This document shows, one piece after another, positions 1 through 6,372 of a DNA stretch of 7,540 bases. A program made the position numbers and the translations under genes. The first letter of the stretch is position 1, and each line of letters opens with the position of its first letter. The stretch spans positions 1-7,540 of the forward strand of contig JAGHDS010000263.1 in the NCBI GenBank assembly GCA_021159845.1. Direction: 5' to 3'. The DNA comes from Anaerolineae bacterium (lineage in GTDB: Bacteria > Chloroflexota > Anaerolineae > DUEN01). Under the pieces are notes generated by a model. It was not told where the DNA came from. It saw only the letters and a program-made list of their open reading frames with translations, and made no database searches.

Positions 1-1
1 C

Positions 2-763
2 GGGGCAGCACTGGCGCTGGTGCTATCCAACACGCTGGCGATGTTCTTCGGCCTCTACCTGCTGACGACGGGTCGGGCCCCTGTACGGGTCATCCGGCGC
101 GATCTGTGGCCGGATTGGCCTATGATGAAGCGCATCCTTCGCATCGCCCTGCCGTCAGTTGTGCAGCGCGGAATGCCCAATCTGGCGAACACGATCTTTA
201 TGCGCTTTGTAGCCGCCTATGGCTCGGTGCCGCTGGCGGCCTTCAGTTTGGTACGCCGTGTGATGACGCTGGTGTTGATCCCCTGCAATGGGCTGAGCCG
301 GGCCGCACCACCGATGGTGGGACAAAACCTGGGCGCGCGAAAGCCTGATCGGGCGACGCGGGCGGTGTACTGGATCGCGCTGGCGGTCAGCCTGATATCC
401 CTCGTCCTGCTAGGGCTGCTGGCGCTCTTCGCGGAGCCCATCCTACGTTTGTTCACCCACGATCCGGCGACGACCGCTGCGAGTGTTCACGCTATACGTA
501 TCTTGGTGCTCTCCCAGTTCTTCCTGATGTTGAGCATGGTGATGGATGGCGGGCTGACCGGCGCTGGAGATACGGTATCGCCGATGGTGATCAACGTGAT
601 CGTCCTGTGGCTGGTCCAGCTTCCGCTGGCCTGGCTGCTTCCCCAGCGGGGAGGGATGGGCGTGGACGGCATCTGGTGGACGCTGGTGATCAGTGCTGGT
701 ATTCAGGCATTACTAATGGGAGGACGATTCTGGCAGGGGAAGTGGCGGCATGTGCGCATCTAG
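2..763 (+). CDS. MATE family efflux transporter, C-terminal half (5' end outside window)
   Basis: This is the C-terminal half of a MATE (multidrug and toxin extrusion) cation-coupled exporter in the cytoplasmic membrane. About 253 residues are visible of a family usually near 450. The reading frame is open from base 2 with no stop, so the gene starts upstream; a GTG at 20 lies inside a membrane helix and is not a real start. Family marks are the 'MVGQNLGARKPDRA' segment, which matches the conserved GQN.GA.....A loop, and 'GGLTGAGDTVSPM' followed by 'LWLVQLPLAWLL', which match the late helices of MATE proteins (Q..GDT..P). Several hydrophobic helices with short loops are evident, ending in a basic tail (KWRHVRI). 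The substrate cannot be inferred. It converges on the MFS gene of the opposite strand with only 14 bp between stops. Family assignment is confident. Confidence 0.9.
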   Translation, partial: GAALALVLSNTLAMFFGLYLLTTGRAPVRVIRRDLWPDWPMMKRILRIALPSVVQRGMPNLANTIFMRFVAAYGSVPLAAFSLVRRVMTLVLIPCNGLSRAAPPMVGQNLGARKPDRATRAVYWIALAVSLISLVLLGLLALFAEPILRLFTHDPATTAASVHAIRILVLSQFFLMLSMVMDGGLTGAGDTVSPMVINVIVLWLVQLPLAWLLPQRGGMGVDGIWWTLVISAGIQALLMGGRFWQGKWRHVRI

Positions 764-764
764 C

Positions 765-786
765 TCGGCAGCCCGGGTCATGCCGA
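765..786. terminator. Small hairpin at convergent gene ends, possible bidirectional terminator
   Basis: A 6-bp inverted repeat (TCGGCA at 765-770, TGCCGA at 781-786) encloses a 10-nt loop that itself contains CCCGGG. It sits exactly where the MATE and MFS genes converge. There is no T-tract on either side, so intrinsic termination is doubtful, and the right arm lies in the last codons of the MFS gene. It is offered only because it is the sole structure at the junction. Confidence 0.25.
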
Positions 787-2172
787 TGTGGCGGGAGACG
801 GCTCCTCGTCATTGACGCGCAGGACAGCCAGGAGGAGGAACCCCGCGATGCCCAGCAGGGTGCCGAGGGTCAGCGCCGGCGCGATGCCGATCCAGGATGA
901 GATCGCTGCGCCCAGCAGGGGGGCCAGGAAGTTCGCGGTGTAGGCCGTGGTCTGGTAGATGCTGATATAGAATGGGCGCTCACGCTCTGGGCAGGTGCTG
1001 AGCGCCAGATCGAAGAAGACCAGGTCCACACCGGCGCGAAAGGTTCCAAACAGGGCCACCAGCAGGATGATCGGCTCCACCCGCGTGGTGAGGGCGGTCA
1101 ACGCCGGATACAGGCTAACCCCCAGCGTCGATGCGAGCAACACGAAGCGCTTCCCACGCCGACGCGATATACGGTTCCACATCAGATAAGCGACCAGCAA
1201 CACGGCGCTTTGGGTCGTATTGAAAAGGCCAATCCACTGATCGCTGGCGTGGAGATGGCGCACCCAATAGATGGGGATGAGCGGTACGGGAAGCACTAAT
1301 CCCCATCGGAAAACGAACTGGCCGATGAGGAAACGGAGGAAAGCCCGGTTGCCCAACACCTGATTGAGACGCTGTCGGACACGACTGGGCGATGACTCTG
1401 ATCGGGGTAACGCCGACGGGGGCTCCTGGTCCGGCAACGTGATACGGCTGGAGAAGTAGAAGCTGACGAACCCCCCAAGCGTGGCGCTCAGAAAGACGAT
1501 CTGATAATTGAGTGGGAACGCGATCAGTCCCAATACCTGACCGACGATGAAAGCCGTGACCGCGTTCGTGAACCCAAGTGTGGCCCAGCGACGGCTCATC
1601 AAGGAAAACCGGCCCCGCGGCCCGGCCACCGCCCCCATCACCACGGTAAAAGATACGGAGACGATGGTCTGTGGTAGTGTGGCCAGGCCCCAGATGATAA
1701 GGATCGCCTCCGCCCGGTGGGACGAGAGGAAAAAGGGCACCAGCCCGGTCAGCGCATAGCAGGAAAGGACGCACAGCCGAGCATAGGCAAACCAGGGGAC
1801 GATTTGGCGCCGTCGGGAGAGAAACTGGCCTACCGGTATGGCGAGGAACATCCCAGCCAGCGCGGGCATAGCCGTCAGCAGGCCAATGAGGAAATCGGAT
1901 GCACCTAGACGTACCAGGAAGACCGAGAGGAACGACCCAACCCCCGCGGCCATGCCTACGCCCACGCTATCCGCCAGCACGTTCCGAATGTTACGCTCCT
2001 CCACCGACGGGGGGTAGCGGAACCACCGGATCAAGGAAGCTGGGGTGCACGTGATCCTGGACCAAGCGATGGGATTGGCCAGCCAGCCCATGCGCTTATG
2101 CGTCAGCCATGGGTGTCCCGGATAGAGCCGTCTCGGGGGGGCCTTGGGCAGATGTCGCTTACTCGCAGACAT
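778..2172 (-). CDS. MFS transporter with long N-terminal cytosolic extension
   Basis: This encodes a 464-residue Major Facilitator Superfamily permease of the cytoplasmic membrane; its substrate is unknown. The start at 2172 (MSASKRHLPK) is preceded on the minus strand by GAGGA (complement of 2181-2185) at 8-nt spacing. The frame is open further upstream to 2337, but that part runs through an intergenic repeat and lacks family similarity. Residues 1 to about 62 are basic, Pro-rich and non-membrane. The first helix is around 66-88, followed by 'RLGASDFLIGLLTAMPAL' (89-106) and the basic SRRR turn at 119-122, which matches the MFS motif-A position. A polar linker at about 246-275 divides two six-helix halves, and a second basic loop (ISRRRGKR, 335-342) repeats the pattern. 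The style resembles MFS proteins common in Chloroflexota. It is transcribed divergently from the second MFS gene, with 295 bp between the starts. Confidence 0.85.
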   Translation of the reverse strand: MSASKRHLPKAPPRRLYPGHPWLTHKRMGWLANPIAWSRITCTPASLIRWFRYPPSVEERNIRNVLADSVGVGMAAGVGSFLSVFLVRLGASDFLIGLLTAMPALAGMFLAIPVGQFLSRRRQIVPWFAYARLCVLSCYALTGLVPFFLSSHRAEAILIIWGLATLPQTIVSVSFTVVMGAVAGPRGRFSLMSRRWATLGFTNAVTAFIVGQVLGLIAFPLNYQIVFLSATLGGFVSFYFSSRITLPDQEPPSALPRSESSPSRVRQRLNQVLGNRAFLRFLIGQFVFRWGLVLPVPLIPIYWVRHLHASDQWIGLFNTTQSAVLLVAYLMWNRISRRRGKRFVLLASTLGVSLYPALTALTTRVEPIILLVALFGTFRAGVDLVFFDLALSTCPERERPFYISIYQTTAYTANFLAPLLGAAISSWIGIAPALTLGTLLGIAGFLLLAVLRVNDEEPSPATSA

Positions 2173-2239
2173 GATTACAGTCCTCGTGAGCGGCGGCACA
2201 TCGCATAACGATGAAAATGGACGGTCGGTAGACATGAGG

Positions 2240-2332
2240 ACGCAGATGGCGAGGATGCACGCAGATCCTCGCTGATCGCCCTGATTTTCCCCTTTCCATC
2301 TGCGTAGATCGGCTTTTTCTGCGTCATCTGCG
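2240..2332. repeat. GCAGAT-rich imperfect inverted repeat (putative dispersed intergenic repeat)
   Basis: The element carries two forward GCAGAT units (2242-2247, 2261-2266) and two reverse ATCTGC units (2298-2303, 2326-2331). ACGCAGATGG (2240-2249) is a perfect 10-bp inverted match to CCATCTGCGT (2296-2305). Inside it, GCGAGGAT (2249-2256) and ATCCTCGC (2265-2272) form a perfect 8-bp stem with an 8-nt loop. GCAGAT/CATCTGCGT-type degenerate repeats are, from general familiarity, scattered between genes in many environmental bacterial genomes, Chloroflexota included. Membership of such a family here is an inference that needs a genome-wide search. The element lies between the two divergent MFS starts and forms the first residues of a spurious N-terminal extension of the minus-strand gene. 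Confidence 0.55.
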
Positions 2333-2421
2333 CTCACTCATTACTATCGCAGTATAGCTTGGAGCTTCACGATGCGCAACATCCGGACGGAAACAGTAAA
2401 GCCCTTCAGCACTCTGGCACT

Positions 2422-2433
2422 TCCGCATGCGGA
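2422..2433. promoter_or_regulatory. Perfect 12-bp palindrome, candidate operator
   Basis: TCCGCATGCGGA is self-complementary over 12 bp and ends 34 bp before the ATG of the plus-strand MFS gene, inside its probable 5' leader or promoter. This is a suitable place for a dimeric repressor site controlling the MFS-GH172-ACT-oxidoreductase operon. No regulator gene is in the window and I do not recognise the motif as the site of a named family. A GC-rich palindrome of this length could also arise by chance. Confidence 0.3.
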
Positions 2434-2467
2434 GCTTTGAAAACCACTTGGGAGTGGAGAAAGGATC

Positions 2468-3628
2468 ATGATCAATCGTCGTTTGTTCTGGGCCCTGGCA
2501 GCTGCGAATTTCCTGTTATTCTTCGGCTTTAGCATTTGGATGGCTGTCTTCAATAACTTCGCCGTGGACGATATTGGTGTACGTCCTGAGCAAATCGGGT
2601 TGATACAATCGCTGCGAGAGATCCCGGGACTGCTCGGGTTCACGTTCGCTCTGCTGGCGCTCCTCATCCCCGAGATGCGCATCATGACGGTGGCGACCAT
2701 TATCCTGGGCATCGGGCTCGTGATGACGGGGCGCTCGAATAGCGTAATGGCGTTGCTGACGGCTACGCTTGTAACCAGCGTGGGGTTCCACTATTTCTCC
2801 AACGGCACGTCCTCGGTGACCTTATTAGTCGCGGATGCCAGACAGGTCGCTCATGTCCTGGGAAAGCTCAACGGCGTAATGGCCGCGGCCTCCATCGCGG
2901 CCACGGGGATTACCGCTCTCGTCGTCAGCCGCGTGGGGGAACGTAACATCCTGTACGCGTCCGGCGTCGCATTGATCGCGGGGGGCCTTGTGTTGATCCC
3001 CTTTATGAAGCAACCGGGACGTAAGGCGCCAAAACGCAAGTCGCCGATTCGCCGACGATATTGGCTGTACTACGTGCTGACCTTCCTGATGGGGAGCAGA
3101 CGGCACATCGCCAGCACCTTCGCGATCTTCCTGCTCGTCAAGAAATACGGTATCAGCACTCAACAAACGGCGCTGCTCTATCTGGTCAACAGCCTGATCA
3201 ACCTGTACGCCGCACCACAGATCGGCAAACTGGTCGCCCGGTTCGGTGAACGCCGGATGCTCACGATCAACTACATATTGCTGACCGGAATCTTCCTTGG
3301 ATACGCGTACGCGCCGTGGCTGCGGCTGCTCTATGTGCTCTTCGTGATGGACAGCGTGCTTGGAGGGATGGGGTTGGCGCTTTCCTCATACTTCAAGAAG
3401 ATCGCCGTCTCGCCCGATGACATCACAGGGAACGTGTCCGTTGCCCAGAGCATCAACCACATCGCAGCCGTGGTCCTGCCAGTGGCCGGGGGATGGGTCT
3501 GGGCGCTCTTCGGCTCGCAGTTCACGTTCTTGTTTGGTGTTGCCATCGTCCTCATCGCTCTGGCACTGACTCAGTTCATCCAGACGGAGACGGAGTCCGC
3601 AGCACCGATGCCCGCGACCGTCGTATGA
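2468..3628 (+). CDS. MFS transporter, first gene of glycoside operon
   Basis: This encodes a 386-residue Major Facilitator Superfamily permease, predicted to import (or export) a small solute across the cytoplasmic membrane. The ATG follows GGAG (2456-2459) with 8-nt spacing and an AAGGA closer in. About twelve hydrophobic segments can be traced: the first covers residues 7-29, and the halves are separated by a strongly basic cytosolic loop at 181-198 (KQPGRKAPKRKSPIRRR). The turn 'VSRVGERN' (153-160) and its counterpart 'VARFGERR' (256-263) are equivalent basic loops in the two halves, as expected for MFS internal symmetry. The tail (373-386) is short and polar. It has little visible similarity to the divergent minus-strand MFS. 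The stop is only 23 nt before the GH172-like gene, so the two are very likely co-transcribed and the permease probably moves that enzyme's substrate or product; this role is inferred from context. Confidence 0.85.
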   Translation: MINRRLFWALAAANFLLFFGFSIWMAVFNNFAVDDIGVRPEQIGLIQSLREIPGLLGFTFALLALLIPEMRIMTVATIILGIGLVMTGRSNSVMALLTATLVTSVGFHYFSNGTSSVTLLVADARQVAHVLGKLNGVMAAASIAATGITALVVSRVGERNILYASGVALIAGGLVLIPFMKQPGRKAPKRKSPIRRRYWLYYVLTFLMGSRRHIASTFAIFLLVKKYGISTQQTALLYLVNSLINLYAAPQIGKLVARFGERRMLTINYILLTGIFLGYAYAPWLRLLYVLFVMDSVLGGMGLALSSYFKKIAVSPDDITGNVSVAQSINHIAAVVLPVAGGWVWALFGSQFTFLFGVAIVLIALALTQFIQTETESAAPMPATVV

Positions 3629-3651
3629 TCACAGGAGGAAAGGAGGACACT

Positions 3652-4749
3652 ATGCCACAGTTCAATGGCTTGCACATGAGCCTGGGGAATCTCTCGCGTC
3701 TCTCTCACGCTGTTACCCGCTCCATCAGCGCCGAGAATTTCACAGGGGAGAAGGGAAAGGGCGGAATGGCGACGGAGGGCACAGGCGCTATCGCCGCGCG
3801 AGAGCTGGGGCGGGGGTGGAAGGTATCTCCGTCCATTCACGTGCCGGGGAATGCCACCGTCACCCTGGCGGACATCCAGGGGCCGGGAGCAATTCAGCAT
3901 ATCTGGCTAACGGTGCATCCCAGCGCGTGGCGTCGTATCGTTCTGCGCATGTACTGGGATGACGAGGAATCACCCAGTGTGGAGACTCCGTTGGGCGATT
4001 TCTTCTGCATGGGGTGGTGTGAGCGAGCGAATATCGCCTCGCTGCCGGTGGCCGTGAACCCCGCTGGAGGGTTCAACTCCTATTGGGAGATGCCGTTCCG
4101 CGAGTCAGCTCGCATCACCATCGAGAATCTGGGCGACGACGAGATCAAGGGCTTCTACTACCAGATCGACTATACCCTCACTGATGTACCCGACGACGCC
4201 GCTTACTTCCATGCCCAGTGGCGTCGGAGCAACCCACTGCCTTACATGGAAGTGCACACCATCCTGGACGGCGTAAAGGGATGGGGGCACTACGTGGGTA
4301 CCTACATCGCCTGGGGCGTCCACAACAACGGCTGGTGGGGCGAAGGCGAGGTGAAGTTCTATATCGACGGCGATGGGGAGTTCCCCACGATCTGCGGCAC
4401 GGGCACGGAGGATTATTTCGGCGGCGCATGGGATTTCGAACAGCCCGAGGGGCAGTATTGTACCTTCTCCGCCCCCTTCAGTGGCCTGCCACAGGTGATC
4501 ATCCCGGACGGTTTGTATCGTAGCCAGCAGCGTTTCGGTATGTACCGCTGGCATATCATGGACCCGATCCGGTTCGAGCAGGATCTGCGCGTGACTATCC
4601 AGGCATTGGGGTGGCGATCGCCGATGGGGGGACAGCCGCGTTATCTGCCGCTGCAAGACGACATCGCGTCGGTGGGGTTCTGGTATCAGGCGGAGCCGCA
4701 CGCGCCCTTCCCACCGCTCCCAGATCGTAACTTCCTGGAGGTGATTTGA
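3652..4749 (+). CDS. GH172/DUF2961 family glycoside hydrolase-like protein
   Basis: This 365-residue protein belongs to the DUF2961 family, now glycoside hydrolase family 172. Characterised members are a difructose dianhydride I synthase/hydrolase (alpha-D-fructofuranosidase) and D-arabinan-degrading arabinofuranosidases, built from double jelly-roll subunits. Recognisable blocks in order are 'SAENFTGEKGKGG' (26-38), 'LADIQGPGAIQHIWLTV' (72-88), 'RMYWDDEESPSVETPLGDFF' (99-118), 'MPFRESARITIEN' (147-159), 'DAAYFHAQWRR' (182-192), 'GHYVGTYIAWGVHNNGWWGE' (212-231), 'GTGTEDYFGGAWDF' (249-262) and 'MYRWHIMDPIRF' (297-308). E231 and E253 are spaced 22 residues apart, like the two catalytic glutamates known for the family, and are the likely catalytic pair. 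No signal peptide is visible, so the enzyme is probably cytoplasmic. The start at 3652 has two tandem AGGAGG sites upstream (3633-3638, 3641-3646); the frame is open from 3493, but that part overlaps the MFS gene. The substrate is unknown. Confidence 0.92.
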   Translation: MPQFNGLHMSLGNLSRLSHAVTRSISAENFTGEKGKGGMATEGTGAIAARELGRGWKVSPSIHVPGNATVTLADIQGPGAIQHIWLTVHPSAWRRIVLRMYWDDEESPSVETPLGDFFCMGWCERANIASLPVAVNPAGGFNSYWEMPFRESARITIENLGDDEIKGFYYQIDYTLTDVPDDAAYFHAQWRRSNPLPYMEVHTILDGVKGWGHYVGTYIAWGVHNNGWWGEGEVKFYIDGDGEFPTICGTGTEDYFGGAWDFEQPEGQYCTFSAPFSGLPQVIIPDGLYRSQQRFGMYRWHIMDPIRFEQDLRVTIQALGWRSPMGGQPRYLPLQDDIASVGFWYQAEPHAPFPPLPDRNFLEVI

Positions 4750-4757
4750 GCGGGAAG

Positions 4758-5228
4758 ATGATGACAGGGGCAACACGAGCCCTGTTGGCCGCCACGCGCC
4801 TGCGTGTGGCTGAGGAGAGGCTCGTTTTGGTCCGGCTATCAGTGGGGGCCTACTCGGCGCTGTGGGAGCAGCTCGACCGAGTGGGTCCCCATGCATTCCT
4901 GTCACTCACCGTTTCCCCCGAGGAGACGACGGTCCTGGTGTCACAAACGGTGTGGAAGCGGATGGCAAGGGATTGGAGTGGCGCCGCGGTGGAACCCGGC
5001 TGGCGCCTCATCACCCTGGAACAGACGATCTCCCTGGACGTGGCCGGATATCTGGCGCCCCTCGCCCAGGCGCTGGCCGCGGAGGGGATCCCCTTGTTGG
5101 TGGTCTCGGCCTTCTCCACCGATCATTTGCTCGTCCGCGAGGAACATCTGGAAAGAGCGCTGGAGGCGCTCCAGCGAGTTATCGACAAGGCCGCTGGTGA
5201 GCTTCCACCTGGGGAAGTGCACTCATGA
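4758..5228 (+). CDS. ACT_7-type (CASTOR-like) tandem ACT domain protein
   Basis: This is a small soluble protein (156 residues from ATG 4758) of the ACT_7 family, the prokaryotic relatives of the CASTOR arginine sensors, which usually bind amino acids or other small effectors. The N-terminal lobe (about 20-70) contains 'RLVLVRL', 'FLSLTVSPEETTVLVS' and 'VWKRM'. The C-terminal lobe (about 80-141) begins 'GWRLITLEQTISLDVAGYLA', then 'LAAEGIPLLVVSAFSTDHLL', and ends 'VREEHLERALEAL'. The STDHLLVRE stretch corresponds to the family hallmark TDY.LV. The start is uncertain. ATG 4758 and ATG 4761 follow GGGA (4752-4755), while a stronger GGAGGTGA (4737-4744) lies only 4 nt before an in-frame TTG at 4746 that overlaps the upstream stop. 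Either way, translation is probably coupled to the GH172-like gene. No catalytic domain is present, so it is presumably a sensor, an allosteric partner or an orphan binding protein. Its role in this operon is unknown. Confidence 0.82.
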   Translation: MMTGATRALLAATRLRVAEERLVLVRLSVGAYSALWEQLDRVGPHAFLSLTVSPEETTVLVSQTVWKRMARDWSGAAVEPGWRLITLEQTISLDVAGYLAPLAQALAAEGIPLLVVSAFSTDHLLVREEHLERALEALQRVIDKAAGELPPGEVHS

Positions 5229-5249
5229 TAGGGATAGGAGAGTGGAACG

Positions 5250-6254
5250 ATGACTGTGCGCGTCGGAGTAATCGGGCTGGGGATCGGGCAGGTGCACCTG
5301 CAGCACTACCATGCTCTCCCGAGCGTTCGCATCGTGGCCGTGGCCGACGTGAACGAGGCGCTGGCCGAGGCGACGGCAGCTCGGTACAATGCGAGGCCTT
5401 ATGCCGACGGCATACGTATGATCGAGGAGGCGGAGCTGGACGCGGTCAGTATCTGCACACCGCCGCGCACCCATCGCACACTGACGGAGGCCGCGGCTGC
5501 TCGCGGCCTGCACGTCCTCTGCGAGAAGCCAATGGCCCCCACATTGGAAGACGGCCGAAAGATGATCGCTGCCTGCCGAGAAGCCGGGGTGATATTAGCC
5601 ATCGGGTTTAAGAAGCGATACGCCCCAGCTTATGAGTGGCTTAAGTCAAAGGAAGCCACTTTTGGGGTACCGCTCGTCATCACGGTCAAGTATCAGCATG
5701 GGCCAGTGAACAAGCAATGGTTCTGGGATGAGGCCGATGGAGGTGGCCCTCTGGTGGAGGCGGCCGGGCATGCGCTGGATCTCTTGCGCTACTTCTGCGG
5801 CGAGGTGAGCTCGCTCTACGCCCAGACGACGAACTTCTTTTCTACGGCTCATTCCCAGACGGTGCCCGCTGAAGTGGTGGCCGTGCTACGCTTCGCCAAT
5901 GGCTCGGTGGCTGCGCTGAGCGCAGGGTGCGTATCGGAGTGGACGGACAACCACAGCGAACGATGGTCGCTGGCCTACGACGATGCACTGGCCGAGGTGG
6001 AAGGTCCCTTGGACCAGCCTATCCTGCTCCGTTGGCAGCTACGCGGGGATTCTGCGGAGGAGGTGCATCACTTCTTACGCACGGAGGCAGGTGGATTCTC
6101 CGGTGAGATCACGGACTTCGTGCGCTGCGTGGAGGAAGGTAAAGAGCCGCGAGCAAACGGGCTGGATGGTCTCCGCGCGCTGCAACTCTCACTGGCGTTG
6201 AAGGAATCGGGCCGCACAGGAAAGGTGGTCGAGATCGCGCCAGATGCCATCTAA
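5250..6254 (+). CDS. Gfo/Idh/MocA family NAD(P)-dependent oxidoreductase
   Basis: This encodes a 334-residue dehydrogenase of the glucose-fructose oxidoreductase / inositol dehydrogenase / MocA family, which oxidises or reduces a sugar, polyol or sugar derivative with a nicotinamide cofactor in the cytoplasm. The N-terminal Rossmann fold (about 1-120) begins with 'VGVIGLGIGQVH' (5-16), a GxGxG..H form of the dinucleotide loop; D33 at the end of beta-2 ('VAVADVN') suggests a preference for NAD. The conserved 'CEKPMA' carries E92-K93-P94, with K93 the usual catalytic lysine. The C-terminal domain has 'GGGPLVEAAGHALDLLRYF' (164-182), in which H174 and D177 occupy the usual substrate and catalytic positions and E170 replaces the common Asp. 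Length is normal for the family. AGGAG (5236-5240) sits 9 nt before the ATG, and the gene follows the ACT gene by 21 nt. It is the last gene of the operon; its substrate is not deducible. Confidence 0.93.
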   Translation: MTVRVGVIGLGIGQVHLQHYHALPSVRIVAVADVNEALAEATAARYNARPYADGIRMIEEAELDAVSICTPPRTHRTLTEAAAARGLHVLCEKPMAPTLEDGRKMIAACREAGVILAIGFKKRYAPAYEWLKSKEATFGVPLVITVKYQHGPVNKQWFWDEADGGGPLVEAAGHALDLLRYFCGEVSSLYAQTTNFFSTAHSQTVPAEVVAVLRFANGSVAALSAGCVSEWTDNHSERWSLAYDDALAEVEGPLDQPILLRWQLRGDSAEEVHHFLRTEAGGFSGEITDFVRCVEEGKEPRANGLDGLRALQLSLALKESGRTGKVVEIAPDAI

Positions 6255-6294
6255 CAAAATGCTAACAACGCGCTAATGTCTTTCTAATAGCGCA
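6251..6294 (+). promoter_or_regulatory. Four 11-bp phased CTAA(C/T) direct repeats upstream of hsp20
   Basis: CTAAC, CTAAC, CTAAT and CTAAT begin at 6251, 6262, 6273 and 6284, an exact 11-bp period. The first two units share 8 of 11 bases (CTAACAA plus the last base). The first unit includes the TAA stop of the oxidoreductase gene. Direct repeats of about 11 bp placed on one face of the helix are typical of OmpR/PhoB-family response regulators, for example pho boxes with TTAAC-like cores. The array ends 10 bp before a possible -10 hexamer, fitting an activator that replaces the -35. The repeats are seen directly; the regulator is inferred, and none is encoded here. Confidence 0.5.
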
Positions 6295-6298
6295 TCGG

Positions 6299-6304
6299 TA
6301 GATT
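6299..6304 (+). promoter_or_regulatory. Possible -10 element of hsp20 promoter
   Basis: TAGATT matches TATAAT at four of six positions and starts 10 bp after the last CTAAT unit. No good -35 hexamer lies 16-18 bp upstream, which would agree with activator-dependent transcription. The call rests mainly on its position relative to the repeats and would place a leader of roughly 60 nt before the hsp20 start codon. Confidence 0.25.
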
Positions 6305-6372
6305 GTGCTCGGTTGAGTGAATCGGTGAAGGTGGAGGCTGACGGTTATTGTGACGTGTAAAGGAGAGACATC

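Noticed and set aside
1115..1774. 219-codon open frame in the other minus-strand frame within the MFS gene
   Set aside because: It lies within the MFS gene on the same strand, with low-complexity composition and no plausible ribosome-binding site or family.
2173..2337. 55-codon upstream extension of the minus-strand MFS gene to an ATG at 2337
   Set aside because: It translates the GCAGAT intergenic repeat, has no family similarity, and a good GAGGA site supports the start at 2172.
3493..3651. 53-codon extension of the GH172-like gene
   Set aside because: It overlaps the 3' end of the MFS gene in another frame and has no similarity to the family; the ATG at 3652 has consensus ribosome-binding sites.
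4105..4905. 266-codon open frame antisense to the GH172-like and ACT genes
   Set aside because: It mirrors the third-position GC bias of well-supported plus-strand genes, and its protein is rich in Arg/Pro/His with no recognisable domain.
4804..5253. 149-codon plus-strand frame overlapping the ACT gene
   Set aside because: The protein is Trp/Arg/Ser/Pro-rich frame-shift noise; the ACT frame carries clear family motifs.
6269..6293. GCGCTA...TAGCGC inverted repeat upstream of hsp20 considered as an operator
   Set aside because: Only 6 bp per arm with a 12-nt spacer; the bases are better explained by the 11-bp direct repeats.
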